Shown here in pieces: positions 25,329-34,019 of a stretch of 64,000 bases of DNA. Each line of letters opens with the position of its first letter. Position 1 is the first letter of the stretch. Below the pieces are notes generated by a model. That model saw only the letters and a list, made by a program, of their open reading frames with translations. It did not search any database and had not been told where the DNA came from. The position numbers and the translations under genes are program-made. Source of the stretch: JAOADN01 sp046155885 (GTDB lineage: Bacteria > Pseudomonadota > Alphaproteobacteria > Rhodobacterales > Rhodobacteraceae); the NCBI GenBank assembly GCA_046155885.1, contig JBJXFU010000119.1, positions 1 to 64,000 on the forward strand, given 5' to 3'.

Positions 25329-27065
25329 CTACTTCACCAGATAGGGCCGCCCGCGCCGCGACCTGCCGCCGGACGAACCGCCCGAACGGAAATCGCCGGT
25401 AAGGGTCGGCTGCATACCCTGATTCCTCAGGTTCTGCAGGAACTGGAGGAATCCGTCCAGCTCGACCAGCCGGGGCGCCTCGGCAGGGCGGCGCAGGGAA
25501 TGCGGCGCGATCTCGTCGATGATCGTCTGCAGGGGTTCCATCGGATTTTCGATGAAGTCGGCCATCGTCCAGATGCGGATCCGCGCCTTGACGAACATCG
25601 ACCTGAGAATCGCCAGATGCTCGGTCTCGATCTTCTGAAGACGCGCCGCTTCGGCCCTGACTTCCTGGAAGTTCCGGTTCGCCCGGAAAAGCGGCACCGC
25701 CCAGGTGCCCGTCACGACCGAGACTTGGGCGTTGGGGTCGGTCGCGATGAACCAGCTCAGGCTTTGCGTGTCGCGCGGGCTGAACATGAAGCATTGCCGT
25801 TCGCCGCGCGTATTCCAGACGAGGTTTGTCAGGAACGACCGGGGATTGTAGTCGCGCAAACCCGCGCTGTCAGTCAGGGCGCCGTTGAACAGCCGCTCGC
25901 CGCCGGCGAACTCGGCCCGGTCCGGGCCGAAAAGGTGGCCGTGCACACGCCCGCCGACGGACCTAGCAAGCCAGCCCTGGAAGTCCTCGAACAGGTCGGA
26001 AAACCCGTGAAACACCGAATAGGGGCCCGCAGTCTTGCCGTTCTCATGGTCCCGTTTCGGAAACCGGCTTTGCATGTAAAGCCCCGGGCGCCCGCGCGAG
26101 CGCCGCTCGACCGCCTTCGAGAAAAGCAGGTCGATCTTGCCCGGGTCCGGCTCGGCACGCAGCGCCATCTCCGGGTCGCGGGAAAGAAACGTCTCGTACA
26201 GCCGCTCGGCCCGCGACCATATCTTGCGGGCGACAAAACAGTCCGACCGGCGCAGCAGCTGCAGGTGGTCGTCATAGAATATGTGCGGTTTCCCATGCGC
26301 GCCGAACTTGCTCAGCGTCAGCGACCGGCTTTCGATCCGGGTGGAATAGAGCCGCGCGAGCGTCTGGAAATAGCTTTCGTCGGGAATCCAGACGCGGCGG
26401 AAGTACCGGTCGTGCACCCCGCGGTCAGGGTCTTCGAGGATCGCCGACAGCGTCTGGCGCGTCAGGCACCACCATTGCGAACCGAGATGCGGCACGATGC
26501 CCATCGGCACGCCCCGCCTCAGGCCGAGGCGGCGCTGGATCGCCGTCCAGCGGTCGAACAGGAACCGCTGCCGGCGCCAGGAGAAGGGGAAGCGATAGCG
26601 GAACCTTTCGGCATCGAGCCCGCCGATAGTCCAGCCGACATCCGCCGTGGTCACGCTTTCGATGAAGTCGGTGCGCGACTGGCTGTCGAGATAGGCGACG
26701 AGCTCGCCCACCGGCCGCAGCGGCAGGCAGGAACCCGACGCCAGGAACACGTGCCGCACTTCGGCGTGCCGCGCCAGCAGCAGGCTTGCCGCCGCCTGCG
26801 TCGCCCGGACCAGCGACCAGGTGCCCCAGTCGCAGCGGTAGCGGTCCGAAAAGCCGACATTCCGCAGATCGCGCAGGGCTTCGCCGAGCGACCGGAACTC
26901 CGCCTCCGGCACGCGCCTGTCGACGTGCAGGACAACGGGGCAGCCCGCCTCCGCCCAGAACCGCGCCACCTGTGCCGCCCGGTCCAGCGCGGTGTGGCAG
27001 AGCATGAGGAAGCCGACGGTCGCCCCGCCCGGCCCCGCCGCGCCCGGCCCCGCCAGGCCGGTCAC
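25329..27065 (-). CDS. GT14-like (beta-1,6-GlcNAc/xylosyltransferase type) glycosyltransferase with long C-terminal domain
   Basis: The 578-residue protein begins with a core-2/I-branching-type catalytic domain (about 1-290). Diagnostic segments are VGFLMLCHTALDRAAQV, VVLHVDRRVPEAEF, VFLASGSCLPLRPVGEL and GSQWWCLTRQTL, then WIPDESYFQTLA. The C-terminal part (about 300-560) is a Rhodobacterales-type extension of unknown function with YNPRSFLTNLVWNTRGERQ, ending in a Ser/Gly/Arg-rich tail. The start is GTG 27065, overlapping the stop of the upstream GT2-type gene (GTGA). A role in building an extracellular polysaccharide is inferred from family and neighbours. Confidence 0.82.
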   Translation of the reverse strand: MTGLAGPGAAGPGGATVGFLMLCHTALDRAAQVARFWAEAGCPVVLHVDRRVPEAEFRSLGEALRDLRNVGFSDRYRCDWGTWSLVRATQAAASLLLARHAEVRHVFLASGSCLPLRPVGELVAYLDSQSRTDFIESVTTADVGWTIGGLDAERFRYRFPFSWRRQRFLFDRWTAIQRRLGLRRGVPMGIVPHLGSQWWCLTRQTLSAILEDPDRGVHDRYFRRVWIPDESYFQTLARLYSTRIESRSLTLSKFGAHGKPHIFYDDHLQLLRRSDCFVARKIWSRAERLYETFLSRDPEMALRAEPDPGKIDLLFSKAVERRSRGRPGLYMQSRFPKRDHENGKTAGPYSVFHGFSDLFEDFQGWLARSVGGRVHGHLFGPDRAEFAGGERLFNGALTDSAGLRDYNPRSFLTNLVWNTRGERQCFMFSPRDTQSLSWFIATDPNAQVSVVTGTWAVPLFRANRNFQEVRAEAARLQKIETEHLAILRSMFVKARIRIWTMADFIENPMEPLQTIIDEIAPHSLRRPAEAPRLVELDGFLQFLQNLRNQGMQPTLTGDFRSGGSSGGRSRRGRPYLVK

Positions 27066-28072
27066 GCCCAGTTCCCCTTGGACATGAGCCCCAGTATCTC
27101 GAGCTGGCGCCAGTTGATGTACTTCTCCGACCACTTGCACCAGAGGTCCGGGTTGCGCCCGAAGGCCTCGTCCGCCGCCCGGTACTCGCGCCCACCCGAA
27201 TAGTGCATGCCGCGGCCGAGCTCTTCGGCGATCTTCGGGACGAGCAGGCTGGTGAACTTCGCGTGCAGCAAGCACCCCGAGGGCTTTTCGCCCCCCTGAT
27301 CGTCATAGACCCGGTTCAGACCCCTTGGCAGAAGCATGTGGGTCGAACTCGCGAAGGCATAGCCGCGCTGCCACTTCACAAGCGGGATCTTGTTCAGCGC
27401 GGGCGCGTCCTTCGGCGCATCGGCGAACATCAGGCGCATCCGGGGGCCGCCCTGGATCCACAGGTTCCCGTAAAGCCGGTTGCGGCTGATGACGTAGTTG
27501 CCCGGGTCGAACCAGTTCGCCACCTCCAGCGGGTCCTGTCCTTCCACGCAAACTGCATCCGCCACCGGACCCTTCGGATACATGTCAAGCTGCATCGCCG
27601 GAAAAGCCCGCGCGTCGTAGATGTCCAGCCAGTCGGTCAGCGCCCGCAGAGGCCGCGTGTCGCAGAACGGGTAGACGAAGAACTCGTCGGGATCGACCGT
27701 CAGCGCCCAGTGCCCGCAGCCGTGAATACGCAGCAGCCGGTTCATCCAGTCTGCGCCGTAGCGTGACGCCTTGTAACTGGCATCGGTACGCCAGAGCGAC
27801 ACGTCCGGCTGCTCCGCAAGGTACTCACCCGAACCGTCGGCCGAGCCGTTGTCGACGATCAGGAAGTGCGAAACCCCAAGCCCGCGGTAGTAGGCGAGGA
27901 AAAACGGCAGCCGGAAACGTTCGTTCCTGAGGGTTGAACAAAGCAGGATGTCATCGGGCCGGATCGCCCGCGCCCGGTCGGTCACCGGTACAAGCTCGCG
28001 CCCCTTGCGCCAGGCGCGCACGAGTAGCCGCTTTCGACGCAGCCGCAGCCGATATCGTTCCCAGACGCTCAA
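27062..28072 (-). CDS. GT2-type glycosyltransferase (paralogue 1)
   Basis: The 336-residue protein is of the Glyco_tranf_2_4 kind, with N-terminal TLRNERFRLPFFLAYYRGLG, VDNGSADGSGEYL and a metal-binding-like VDPDEFFVYP (D-x-D-E). It is a paralogue of the gene at 28262, sharing the YLAEQPD and LWRTD segments and the IQGGPRMR/VQGGPRER region. No membrane helix is seen. The start is probably TTG 28072, which aligns with the paralogue; the ribosome binding site is weak, so the start is uncertain. It overlaps the GT14-like gene downstream. Confidence 0.82.
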   Translation of the reverse strand: MSVWERYRLRLRRKRLLVRAWRKGRELVPVTDRARAIRPDDILLCSTLRNERFRLPFFLAYYRGLGVSHFLIVDNGSADGSGEYLAEQPDVSLWRTDASYKASRYGADWMNRLLRIHGCGHWALTVDPDEFFVYPFCDTRPLRALTDWLDIYDARAFPAMQLDMYPKGPVADAVCVEGQDPLEVANWFDPGNYVISRNRLYGNLWIQGGPRMRLMFADAPKDAPALNKIPLVKWQRGYAFASSTHMLLPRGLNRVYDDQGGEKPSGCLLHAKFTSLLVPKIAEELGRGMHYSGGREYRAADEAFGRNPDLWCKWSEKYINWRQLEILGLMSKGNWA

Positions 28073-28261
28073 AGGCCCGTCCCGTCGCCGGAGAGTCGCC
28101 CGACCGGACTACCCTATCGGCGATAATTCTATGTTCATTCCGCCTTCGGCCGATACCGAAAGCGGTTGCCCCTGCTCTCGCGAAGCCCATGCCCGGAGAC
28201 ATAGGCCGCGCTACCCGTCCCCGACACTACCGGACAAGCGAATCGCCGTAAACCGGCGGGC

Positions 28262-29278
28262 TCAGACCCAGTCGCCGCGCGACATCAGGCCCAGTTCCTC
28301 AAGCTGCTCCCAGCCGGAGAAGCGGAGCGAGCCCGACACCCAGAGCGTCGGGTCGGCGATCAGCCTGTCGTAGTAGCCCGCGAAGGCGTCGGGGTCGTGG
28401 AAATGAACCCTTCGCAGAGAGTCCTCGCGCGCCTTGTCGATGGCGAGCGAAAGGAACTTGGAATGCAGAAGCACGCCCGACACGGCGTCCGGCACCTCCG
28501 CCACCGCGTTCAGCCGGGGCGGAAGTGCCGTATGGGTCGAATTCACGAAGGCATGGCGCCAGTGCCAGCGAACCAGCGGCAGCTTGTTCAGCGTCGGCGC
28601 GCGGTCCGGAGCGTCCGGAAAGAAGACCCGTTCCCGCGGGCCGCCCTGCACCCGCCTTCCTCCTTGCGTTCCATGCCGCCCGGCCCGGTAGCCCGTCGCG
28701 TCGAACCATTCGAGCGTTTCGAAGGGATTAGCCCCTTCCACATAGCCGGCCGACCCGACCGGGCCCCTGGGATACATGTCCAGAAGCATTGCCGGCAGCG
28801 CCGCCTGCCCCCGCCGGTCAAGCCATGCGGTCAGGTCCGCCAGCGTGCGGCTGTCATGATGCGGATAGACCAGCGCCTCGTCGGCATCGAGGATCAGACA
28901 CCAGTGGCCATGCCCGTAGCGGGCCAGAAGCCGGTTCACCCAGTCCATCCCGAAGCGCGATGCGCGGTAGTCGCCGTCGGTCCGCCACATCGACGCGTCG
29001 GGCTGCTCCGCCAGATAGTCGGCGGTGCCGTCGTCGCTGGCATTGTCGATGAACAGGAACTGCCGAACCCCCAGCGCCCGGTGATGCGCCAGAAACCACG
29101 GCAGCCGCAGCCGTTCGTTCCGCACGCAGGCAAAGCACAGGATGTCCCCTGGCCGGATCAGGGCCGTTCGGTCGCGGACCAGCGCCATCTGATGCCGGGC
29201 CTTCAGCGCGCGCCAAAGCATCCGGCGGCGTTTCCAGCGCAACCCGTAGGCGGTGCGCGCATCGGCCAGAAGGCCCAT
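28262..29278 (-). CDS. GT2-type glycosyltransferase (paralogue 2)
   Basis: This 338-residue paralogue of the downstream gene has VRNERLRLPWFLAHHRALG, FIDNASDDGTADYL and LILDADEALVYP in the same positions, and closely similar C-terminal ends (QLEELGLMSRGDWV against QLEILGLMSKGNWA). The D-A-D-E metal site is intact. The ATG at 29278 is preceded by GGGGGCGGGG. It follows galE after 23 bases and is therefore likely co-transcribed with galU-galE, placing sugar-nucleotide supply next to the transferase. Confidence 0.83.
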   Translation of the reverse strand: MGLLADARTAYGLRWKRRRMLWRALKARHQMALVRDRTALIRPGDILCFACVRNERLRLPWFLAHHRALGVRQFLFIDNASDDGTADYLAEQPDASMWRTDGDYRASRFGMDWVNRLLARYGHGHWCLILDADEALVYPHHDSRTLADLTAWLDRRGQAALPAMLLDMYPRGPVGSAGYVEGANPFETLEWFDATGYRAGRHGTQGGRRVQGGPRERVFFPDAPDRAPTLNKLPLVRWHWRHAFVNSTHTALPPRLNAVAEVPDAVSGVLLHSKFLSLAIDKAREDSLRRVHFHDPDAFAGYYDRLIADPTLWVSGSLRFSGWEQLEELGLMSRGDWV

Positions 29279-29301
29279 CCCCGCCCCCTCAGCCCGCCGC
29301 C

Positions 29302-30288
29302 TCAGCGGGCAAAGCCCGGGCCCTGATGCCAGCGCCAGGCATCGGCGATCATCTCGCGCATGTTCGATCGCGAAGGCCTCCAGCCCAGCTCGGCCGAAGC
29401 CCGCGCGCTTCCTGAAACCAGCTTCACCGCGTCGCCGGGGCGGCGCGGTCCGTAGGTGACCGGCACGTCACGGTTGGTGACGTGCCGCGACTGCTCGATC
29501 ACCTCGCGGACCGAAAACCCCGTCCCTGTCCCAAGGTTGAAGACCCGGCTTTCCCTGCCGTCCAGAAGCCAGTTCAGCCCCAGCACATGCGCGTCGACAA
29601 GGTCCGAGACATGCACATAGTCGCGGATGCAGGTGCCGTCGGCCGTCGGATAGTCGGTGCCGTGAACGGTCAGCGCGGGCCGGGTTCCGGCGATGGCGTC
29701 GAGCATCACCGGGATCAGGTGCGTTTCCGGCCGGTGGTGTTCGCCAACCTCGCCTTCGGGGTCGGCCCCGGCCACGTTGAAGTAGCGGAAAATCACCGAG
29801 CGCAGGCCGTGGGACGCGCCGAAATCGCCCAGCATGTCCTCGATCGCGCGTTTCGATTTCCCATAGGCGTTCAGCGGGCGCTGCGGCGTCTCTTCATCCA
29901 GCAGCACCCCGTCATGGTCGCCGTAGGTCGCGCAAGTCGAGGAAAAGACGAAGTCGGGGCAGCCCGCCGCCACCGCCGCCTCGATCAGGGTAAGCGAGGC
30001 CAGGACGTTCGCGCGCCAGTAAAGCCCCGGGTCGCGCATCGCGTCGCCGACAAGGCTGAGCGCCGCGAAGTGCATGACCGCGACCGGCTTCCAGCGGGCG
30101 AAGACCTCGTCCAGCCGCGCGCGATCGGCCAGATCACCATGTTCGAAGGGCCCGAACCGGACGGCATCCTGCCATCCGGTGACCAGACTGTCGTAGGTTA
30201 CAGGTACATGACCCGCACGCGCCAGCGCCTTGCAGGCATGCGAGCCGACATAGCCCGCGCCCCCCGTTACCAGCACATGCGAAGGCAT
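29302..30288 (-). CDS. galE: UDP-glucose 4-epimerase GalE
   Basis: GalE interconverts UDP-glucose and UDP-galactose. The 328-residue extended SDR has the NAD motif LVTGGAGYVGSHA, the catalytic Ser-Thr segment FSSTCATYG and the YxxxK pair in YGKSKRAIE, then IFRYFNVAGADPEGEVGEHH, diagnostic of GalE. Seven bases separate it from galU upstream, and a GT2-type gene follows. The product would feed galactose-containing surface polysaccharides. Confidence 0.95.
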   Translation of the reverse strand: MPSHVLVTGGAGYVGSHACKALARAGHVPVTYDSLVTGWQDAVRFGPFEHGDLADRARLDEVFARWKPVAVMHFAALSLVGDAMRDPGLYWRANVLASLTLIEAAVAAGCPDFVFSSTCATYGDHDGVLLDEETPQRPLNAYGKSKRAIEDMLGDFGASHGLRSVIFRYFNVAGADPEGEVGEHHRPETHLIPVMLDAIAGTRPALTVHGTDYPTADGTCIRDYVHVSDLVDAHVLGLNWLLDGRESRVFNLGTGTGFSVREVIEQSRHVTNRDVPVTYGPRRPGDAVKLVSGSARASAELGWRPSRSNMREMIADAWRWHQGPGFAR

Positions 30289-30295
30289 CCTGCCC

Positions 30296-31189
30296 CTATT
30301 CGGCGGCCCGCTGCATCGCGGTCATTTCCACCAGATACTGGGCAAACTCGTCGCGCAGGTCGTCGCGCGCAAGGCCGAAAGCGACCGTGGCCTGCAGGAA
30401 GCCCGCCTTCGAACCGCAATCGAAGCGCTGGCCGCGGAACCGGAAGCCGTAGACATTGTCCGACTTGCGGATTTCTTCGGCAATCGCGTCGGTCAGCTGG
30501 ATCTCGCCGCCGGTTCCCTGCTTCACCTTGCCGAGGTTGGTCATCACCTTCGGCGACAGGATGTAGCGGCCGATCACGGCAAGGTTCGACGGCGCGTCTT
30601 CCTTCCTCGGCTTCTCGACCATGCCCTTCACCGACACCAGCGAGCCCATGTCCTCCTTGACGTCGAGCACACCGTAGGACGAAGCCTTTTCCGGCGGCAC
30701 CTCCATCGCGGCCACCATGTTGCCGCCGGTTTCGGCATAGGCCTCGACCATCTGCTGCAGGCAGGGCTTTTCCGCCGCGATCACGTCATCGGGCAGGATC
30801 ACCGCGAAGGGCTCATTGCCGATCAGCCGCTTGGCGCACCACACCGCGTGCCCGAGGCCGAGCGCCCGGTGTTGGCGGATATAGGCGATGGCGCCCGAGT
30901 CCATGTTCGTCGATTGCAGCGTCTCGAGCAGCGCGGTCTTGCCGGACCGGCGCAGGTTCGCCTCAAGCTCGGGGGCGTGGTCGAAATAGTCCTCGAGCGC
31001 GGACTTGCCGCGCGACGTCACGAAGATGAACTCCGTGATCCCGGCGGCGCGCGCCTCGTCGATCGCGTACTGGATCAGCGGACGGTCGACCAGCGTCATG
31101 ATCTCTTTCGGGATCGACTTGGTGGCCGGAAGAAACCGCGTTCCGAGCCCGGCGACCGGGAAGATCGCCTTGGTAACCTTGCGCTTCAT
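30296..31189 (-). CDS. galU: UTP-glucose-1-phosphate uridylyltransferase GalU
   Basis: GalU makes UDP-glucose from UTP and glucose 1-phosphate. The 297-residue protein has the nucleotidyltransferase N-terminus AIFPVAGLGTRFLPATKSIP, the PLIQYAIDEA loop, FAVILPDDVI and the sugar-binding VEKPRKEDAPSN. The ATG at 31189 (KRKVTKAIF) has AAGG upstream and is preferred over in-frame codons further 5', which would add about 28 unrelated residues. It heads the galU-galE-GT2 string. Confidence 0.95.
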   Translation of the reverse strand: MKRKVTKAIFPVAGLGTRFLPATKSIPKEIMTLVDRPLIQYAIDEARAAGITEFIFVTSRGKSALEDYFDHAPELEANLRRSGKTALLETLQSTNMDSGAIAYIRQHRALGLGHAVWCAKRLIGNEPFAVILPDDVIAAEKPCLQQMVEAYAETGGNMVAAMEVPPEKASSYGVLDVKEDMGSLVSVKGMVEKPRKEDAPSNLAVIGRYILSPKVMTNLGKVKQGTGGEIQLTDAIAEEIRKSDNVYGFRFRGQRFDCGSKAGFLQATVAFGLARDDLRDEFAQYLVEMTAMQRAAE

Positions 31190-31243
31190 TACATCACCCT
31201 TACTGGCTCCCGGCCGCGAAGTCCGGCTCGTTCGCCCCCGACC

Positions 31244-31273
31244 TATTAAGACAATCCGACGCAGTTTCGACAA
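31244..31273 (-). promoter_or_regulatory. possible galU promoter
   Basis: On the minus strand TTGTCG (31268-31273) and TTAATA (31244-31249) are 18 bases apart, in the AT-richest part of the 219-base gap upstream of galU. The match is moderate. Confidence 0.35.
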
Positions 31274-31408
31274 GCATATGACTATTTTGGGTCAAGCGCT
31301 CAGGAAAATCGCGGATCGCCACGGCGCTTCGGCGCCGGTTTGGCAACAAAAGGGGCATTTCGGTAACCATCCTTCCAGTGAATCAAGGCAAAGCCGCCCT
31401 ATTCGGCC

Positions 31409-32209
31409 CTATGGCTCGCCCATCGCGGACAGCATCGCCTCGATCCGCCCGACGTCCGCGGGGTTGTTCAACTCCCAGAACTGCCGCCCCCGCGATTCGA
31501 CCCCGACGCAGAGTACCTGGCGGCCGTTTTCCAGGAACCGGAGCTGTTCGAGACCTTCCAGCGCCTCCAGCGGCCCCACCGCCCACGTAGGATAGGCGGC
31601 AAGCGCCTCCGGCCGGAAGCCATAGACACCGACATGATGGAAGACCGGGGTGGCCTCTTGGCGGCCATAGTCGCGCCCCGTAAAGGGAACGACCTCTTTC
31701 GAGAAGTAAAGCGCCCGCCCCCCGGCGCCGAAGACCGCCGTGGTCCCGCCCACGCGGCCGGCGCGGCGGTCCGCAAGCAGGCCCGACAGCATCTCGCCGT
31801 CGCACCTCAGGACCGGCGTGGCGACCTCTGCGCCCGGGTCGGCCCTGAGCCCGTCGATCAGCGCCTCCACGAACCAGGGCGGCGTAAGCGGCGCGTCGCC
31901 CTGCAGGTTCACCACGATGTCATGGCCGCCGCCCAGCGCCGCCTGCGCCTCGGCGCAGCGCTCGGTCCCGTTGCGGCAGTCGGGCGAGGTCATCACCACC
32001 TCTGCCCCGAACGCGCGTACCGCATCCCCGATGCGCGCATCGTCGGTCGCCACCACCACCCGGTCGACGCCGCGAACCCGCCGCGCCGCATCCCAGGTCC
32101 GCCGGACCAGTGTCCGGCTTTCCCCCGTCGCCCCCTTCAGCGCGACCAGCGGCTTTCCCGGGTACCGCGTCGAGGCGTAGCGCGCCGGAATCACCACCAG
32201 CACCGGCAT
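31409..32209 (-). CDS. kdsB: KdsB-like CMP-KDO synthetase (3-deoxy-manno-octulosonate cytidylyltransferase)
   Basis: This enzyme activates KDO as CMP-KDO. The 266-residue protein shows IPARYASTRYPGKPL, VATDDARI, NGTERCAEA, VNLQGDAPLTP, ALYFSKEVVPF and the C-terminal PLEALEGLEQLRFLENG. Compared with classical KdsB the core motif has QGDAP instead of QGDEP, and the end reads WELNNPADVGRIE. This may be a KpsU-type (capsule) or a divergent paralogue, so substrate is less certain than family. ATG 32209 overlaps the stop of cysQ by one base (TGATG). Confidence 0.8.
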   Translation of the reverse strand: MPVLVVIPARYASTRYPGKPLVALKGATGESRTLVRRTWDAARRVRGVDRVVVATDDARIGDAVRAFGAEVVMTSPDCRNGTERCAEAQAALGGGHDIVVNLQGDAPLTPPWFVEALIDGLRADPGAEVATPVLRCDGEMLSGLLADRRAGRVGGTTAVFGAGGRALYFSKEVVPFTGRDYGRQEATPVFHHVGVYGFRPEALAAYPTWAVGPLEALEGLEQLRFLENGRQVLCVGVESRGRQFWELNNPADVGRIEAMLSAMGEP

Positions 32210-33003
32210 CACGCCACCAGTCGCACGCCCGGCGCATAGGCGATGAAGAACGGGTTGGCGAAGCCGGCCTTGCCGTAGGCAAGCGGCCTGTGGTCGTCGA
32301 ACCTCACCACCTGACCGCCCGCGCCGCGCAGGACCGCGTCGCCGGCGGCGGTGTCCCATTCCATCGTGCGGCCGAGCCGCGGGTAAAGGTCGGCCTCGCC
32401 CGTCGCCACCAGACAGAACTTCAGCGACGAGCCCGCGCTGGTCATGTCGCGCACGGCGTAGCGGGCGATGTAGTCGTCGGTCGCCTGATCGCGGTGCGAC
32501 TTCGAGGCGACCACCATCAGGGCGCCGTTATCGGGAACCGAAACGCGCATCGCCTGCCGCTTGCCCGTCCGGTCCCGGCCGAAGGGCGCCTTCTCTTCAA
32601 CCGACCTTCCGTCCGCCAGCGTGTAGAAAAGCCGCCCGATCGCCGGCGCAAAGACGACGCCTCTGACCGGCACGCCGTTTTCCACATAGGCGATGTTCAC
32701 CGTGAAGTCGCCGCGCCGCTGCACGAACTCCTTCGTGCCGTCCAGCGGATCTACGATCAGAAAGGTGGAAAGCGCCCGCCTGTGGGTCGCTGCCTGCTCT
32801 TCGGTCACCAGCGGCACGTCCGGGAAGGCTTTCCTGAGCGCGGCCGAGATCAGCGCGTCGGCCTTTTCGTCGGCTTCGGTGACCGGGCTCGCGTCGGACT
32901 TCGCGCGCACCCCGAAATCCGGCGCGGCATAAACTGCCATGATCGTCTCACCCGCGTCCAGCGCGGTCCGCCGCATCACGTCCGTCAGTCGTTCGTAGTC
33001 CAA
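32209..33003 (-). CDS. cysQ: 3'(2'),5'-bisphosphate nucleotidase CysQ
   Basis: CysQ hydrolyses 3'-phosphoadenosine 5'-phosphate (PAP), the by-product of sulfotransferases and PAPS reduction. The 264-residue inositol-monophosphatase-fold protein has SDASPVTEADEKAD, the metal-binding DPLDGTKEFVQRRGDFTVNI and the second signature WDTAAGDAVLRGAGG. The start is inferred as TTG 33003 (DYERLTDVMRR) because GGAG lies 6 bases upstream and the family begins there; the longer in-frame extension is not family-like. Coupling to the KdsB-like gene and proximity to a sulfotransferase suggest a surface-glycan sulfation role in addition to sulfur assimilation. Confidence 0.88.
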   Translation of the reverse strand: MDYERLTDVMRRTALDAGETIMAVYAAPDFGVRAKSDASPVTEADEKADALISAALRKAFPDVPLVTEEQAATHRRALSTFLIVDPLDGTKEFVQRRGDFTVNIAYVENGVPVRGVVFAPAIGRLFYTLADGRSVEEKAPFGRDRTGKRQAMRVSVPDNGALMVVASKSHRDQATDDYIARYAVRDMTSAGSSLKFCLVATGEADLYPRLGRTMEWDTAAGDAVLRGAGGQVVRFDDHRPLAYGKAGFANPFFIAYAPGVRLVA

Positions 33004-33115
33004 ATCGCTCTCCGGAGGTTGCGCCGGTTGAACCGACGGCACCCTTAACCTTATGCTGCTAGGCAAGAACATCGGCAAGGTTCGCCGGCGGCAAAACCCG
33101 GAAGGCACGGCAGAC

Positions 33116-33937
33116 ATGTACAGCTCGGGCGCGCCTCGCACCAGGATCGGTCACGCGCTGGGCGTCCTCGCGCTGATCTACCACGCCACGGTACGGTCGA
33201 TCCGCAAGGGCCACGGAAATGCCGTTGTGGGGCTCTTGATGGCGATCGTGCAGACCATCATCCTGATCGTGACGTTCTGGGTGATGATGTCCTTTTTCGG
33301 CCTGCGCGGGCTGGCGCTTCGCGGCGATTTCGCGCTGTTCCTGATGACCGGCGTCTTCCTCTACATGACGAACACCCAAGCCATGGGCGCCGTCGCCTCG
33401 GCCGAGGGTCCGACTTCGCCGATGATGCTGCATGCGCCGATGACCACTGCGGTCGCCATTGCCTCCGCCGCGCTCGGGTCGCTTTACACCCAGGTCCTGT
33501 CGATGCTGGTTGTGCTCTACGGCTACCACGCTTTCTTCGCGCCCATCACCATCGAGGATCCCGCCAGCGCCTTCGGCATGTTCCTTCTGGCCTGGGCGTT
33601 CGGCGTATCGGTCGGGATGGTGCTGCTGGCCGCCAAGCCCTGGTGGCCCGGGGCGGCGGCGATGGCTTCGACCATCTACAGCCGGGCGAACATGATCGCC
33701 TCGGGCAAGATGGTGGTGGCCAACGTGCTGCCCTTCTGGATCATGAGCCTGTTCATATGGAACCCGCTTTTCCACCTGATCGACCAGTGCCGGGGATACG
33801 TGTTCCTGAACTACAATCCCCATTACACAAGCTACATGTATGCGGTCTATGTCAGTCTTGTTCTCGCGGTGATCGGGCTGATGGGCGAATTCTTTACGCG
33901 GCGCCATGCCTCGCTTTCGTGGGGGGCAAAGCGATGA
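33116..33937 (+). CDS. KpsM-type polysaccharide ABC exporter permease
   Basis: The 273-residue inner-membrane protein has six hydrophobic segments (for example VVGLLMAIVQTIILIVTFWV, YTQVLSMLVVLYGYHAFF, YAVYVSLVLAVIGLMG). It fits the ABC-2 transporter family that exports capsule or O-antigen polysaccharides. The conserved WNPLFHLIDQCRGYVFLNYN region is typical of KpsM-like permeases. No ATPase partner (KpsT) or OPX/KpsE gene lies in this window. ATG 33116 is chosen; an in-frame ATG at 33053 would add 21 charged residues. Divergent from cysQ with a 112-base gap. Confidence 0.82.
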   Translation: MYSSGAPRTRIGHALGVLALIYHATVRSIRKGHGNAVVGLLMAIVQTIILIVTFWVMMSFFGLRGLALRGDFALFLMTGVFLYMTNTQAMGAVASAEGPTSPMMLHAPMTTAVAIASAALGSLYTQVLSMLVVLYGYHAFFAPITIEDPASAFGMFLLAWAFGVSVGMVLLAAKPWWPGAAAMASTIYSRANMIASGKMVVANVLPFWIMSLFIWNPLFHLIDQCRGYVFLNYNPHYTSYMYAVYVSLVLAVIGLMGEFFTRRHASLSWGAKR

Positions 33938-34019
33938 CGGCTCGCCCCGGGGTTGCGCGGACCCGGGTGTTGGCGCTTAGCTGCGCTCCGGGGGCGCGGC
34001 GCAGGATCGAAGGGCAGCG

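Noticed and set aside
24384..27203. Long plus-strand open frame opposite the sulfotransferase and GT14-like genes
   Set aside because: A low-complexity Arg/Pro/Gly/Ala translation caused by high GC; the minus-strand proteins carry clear family motifs.
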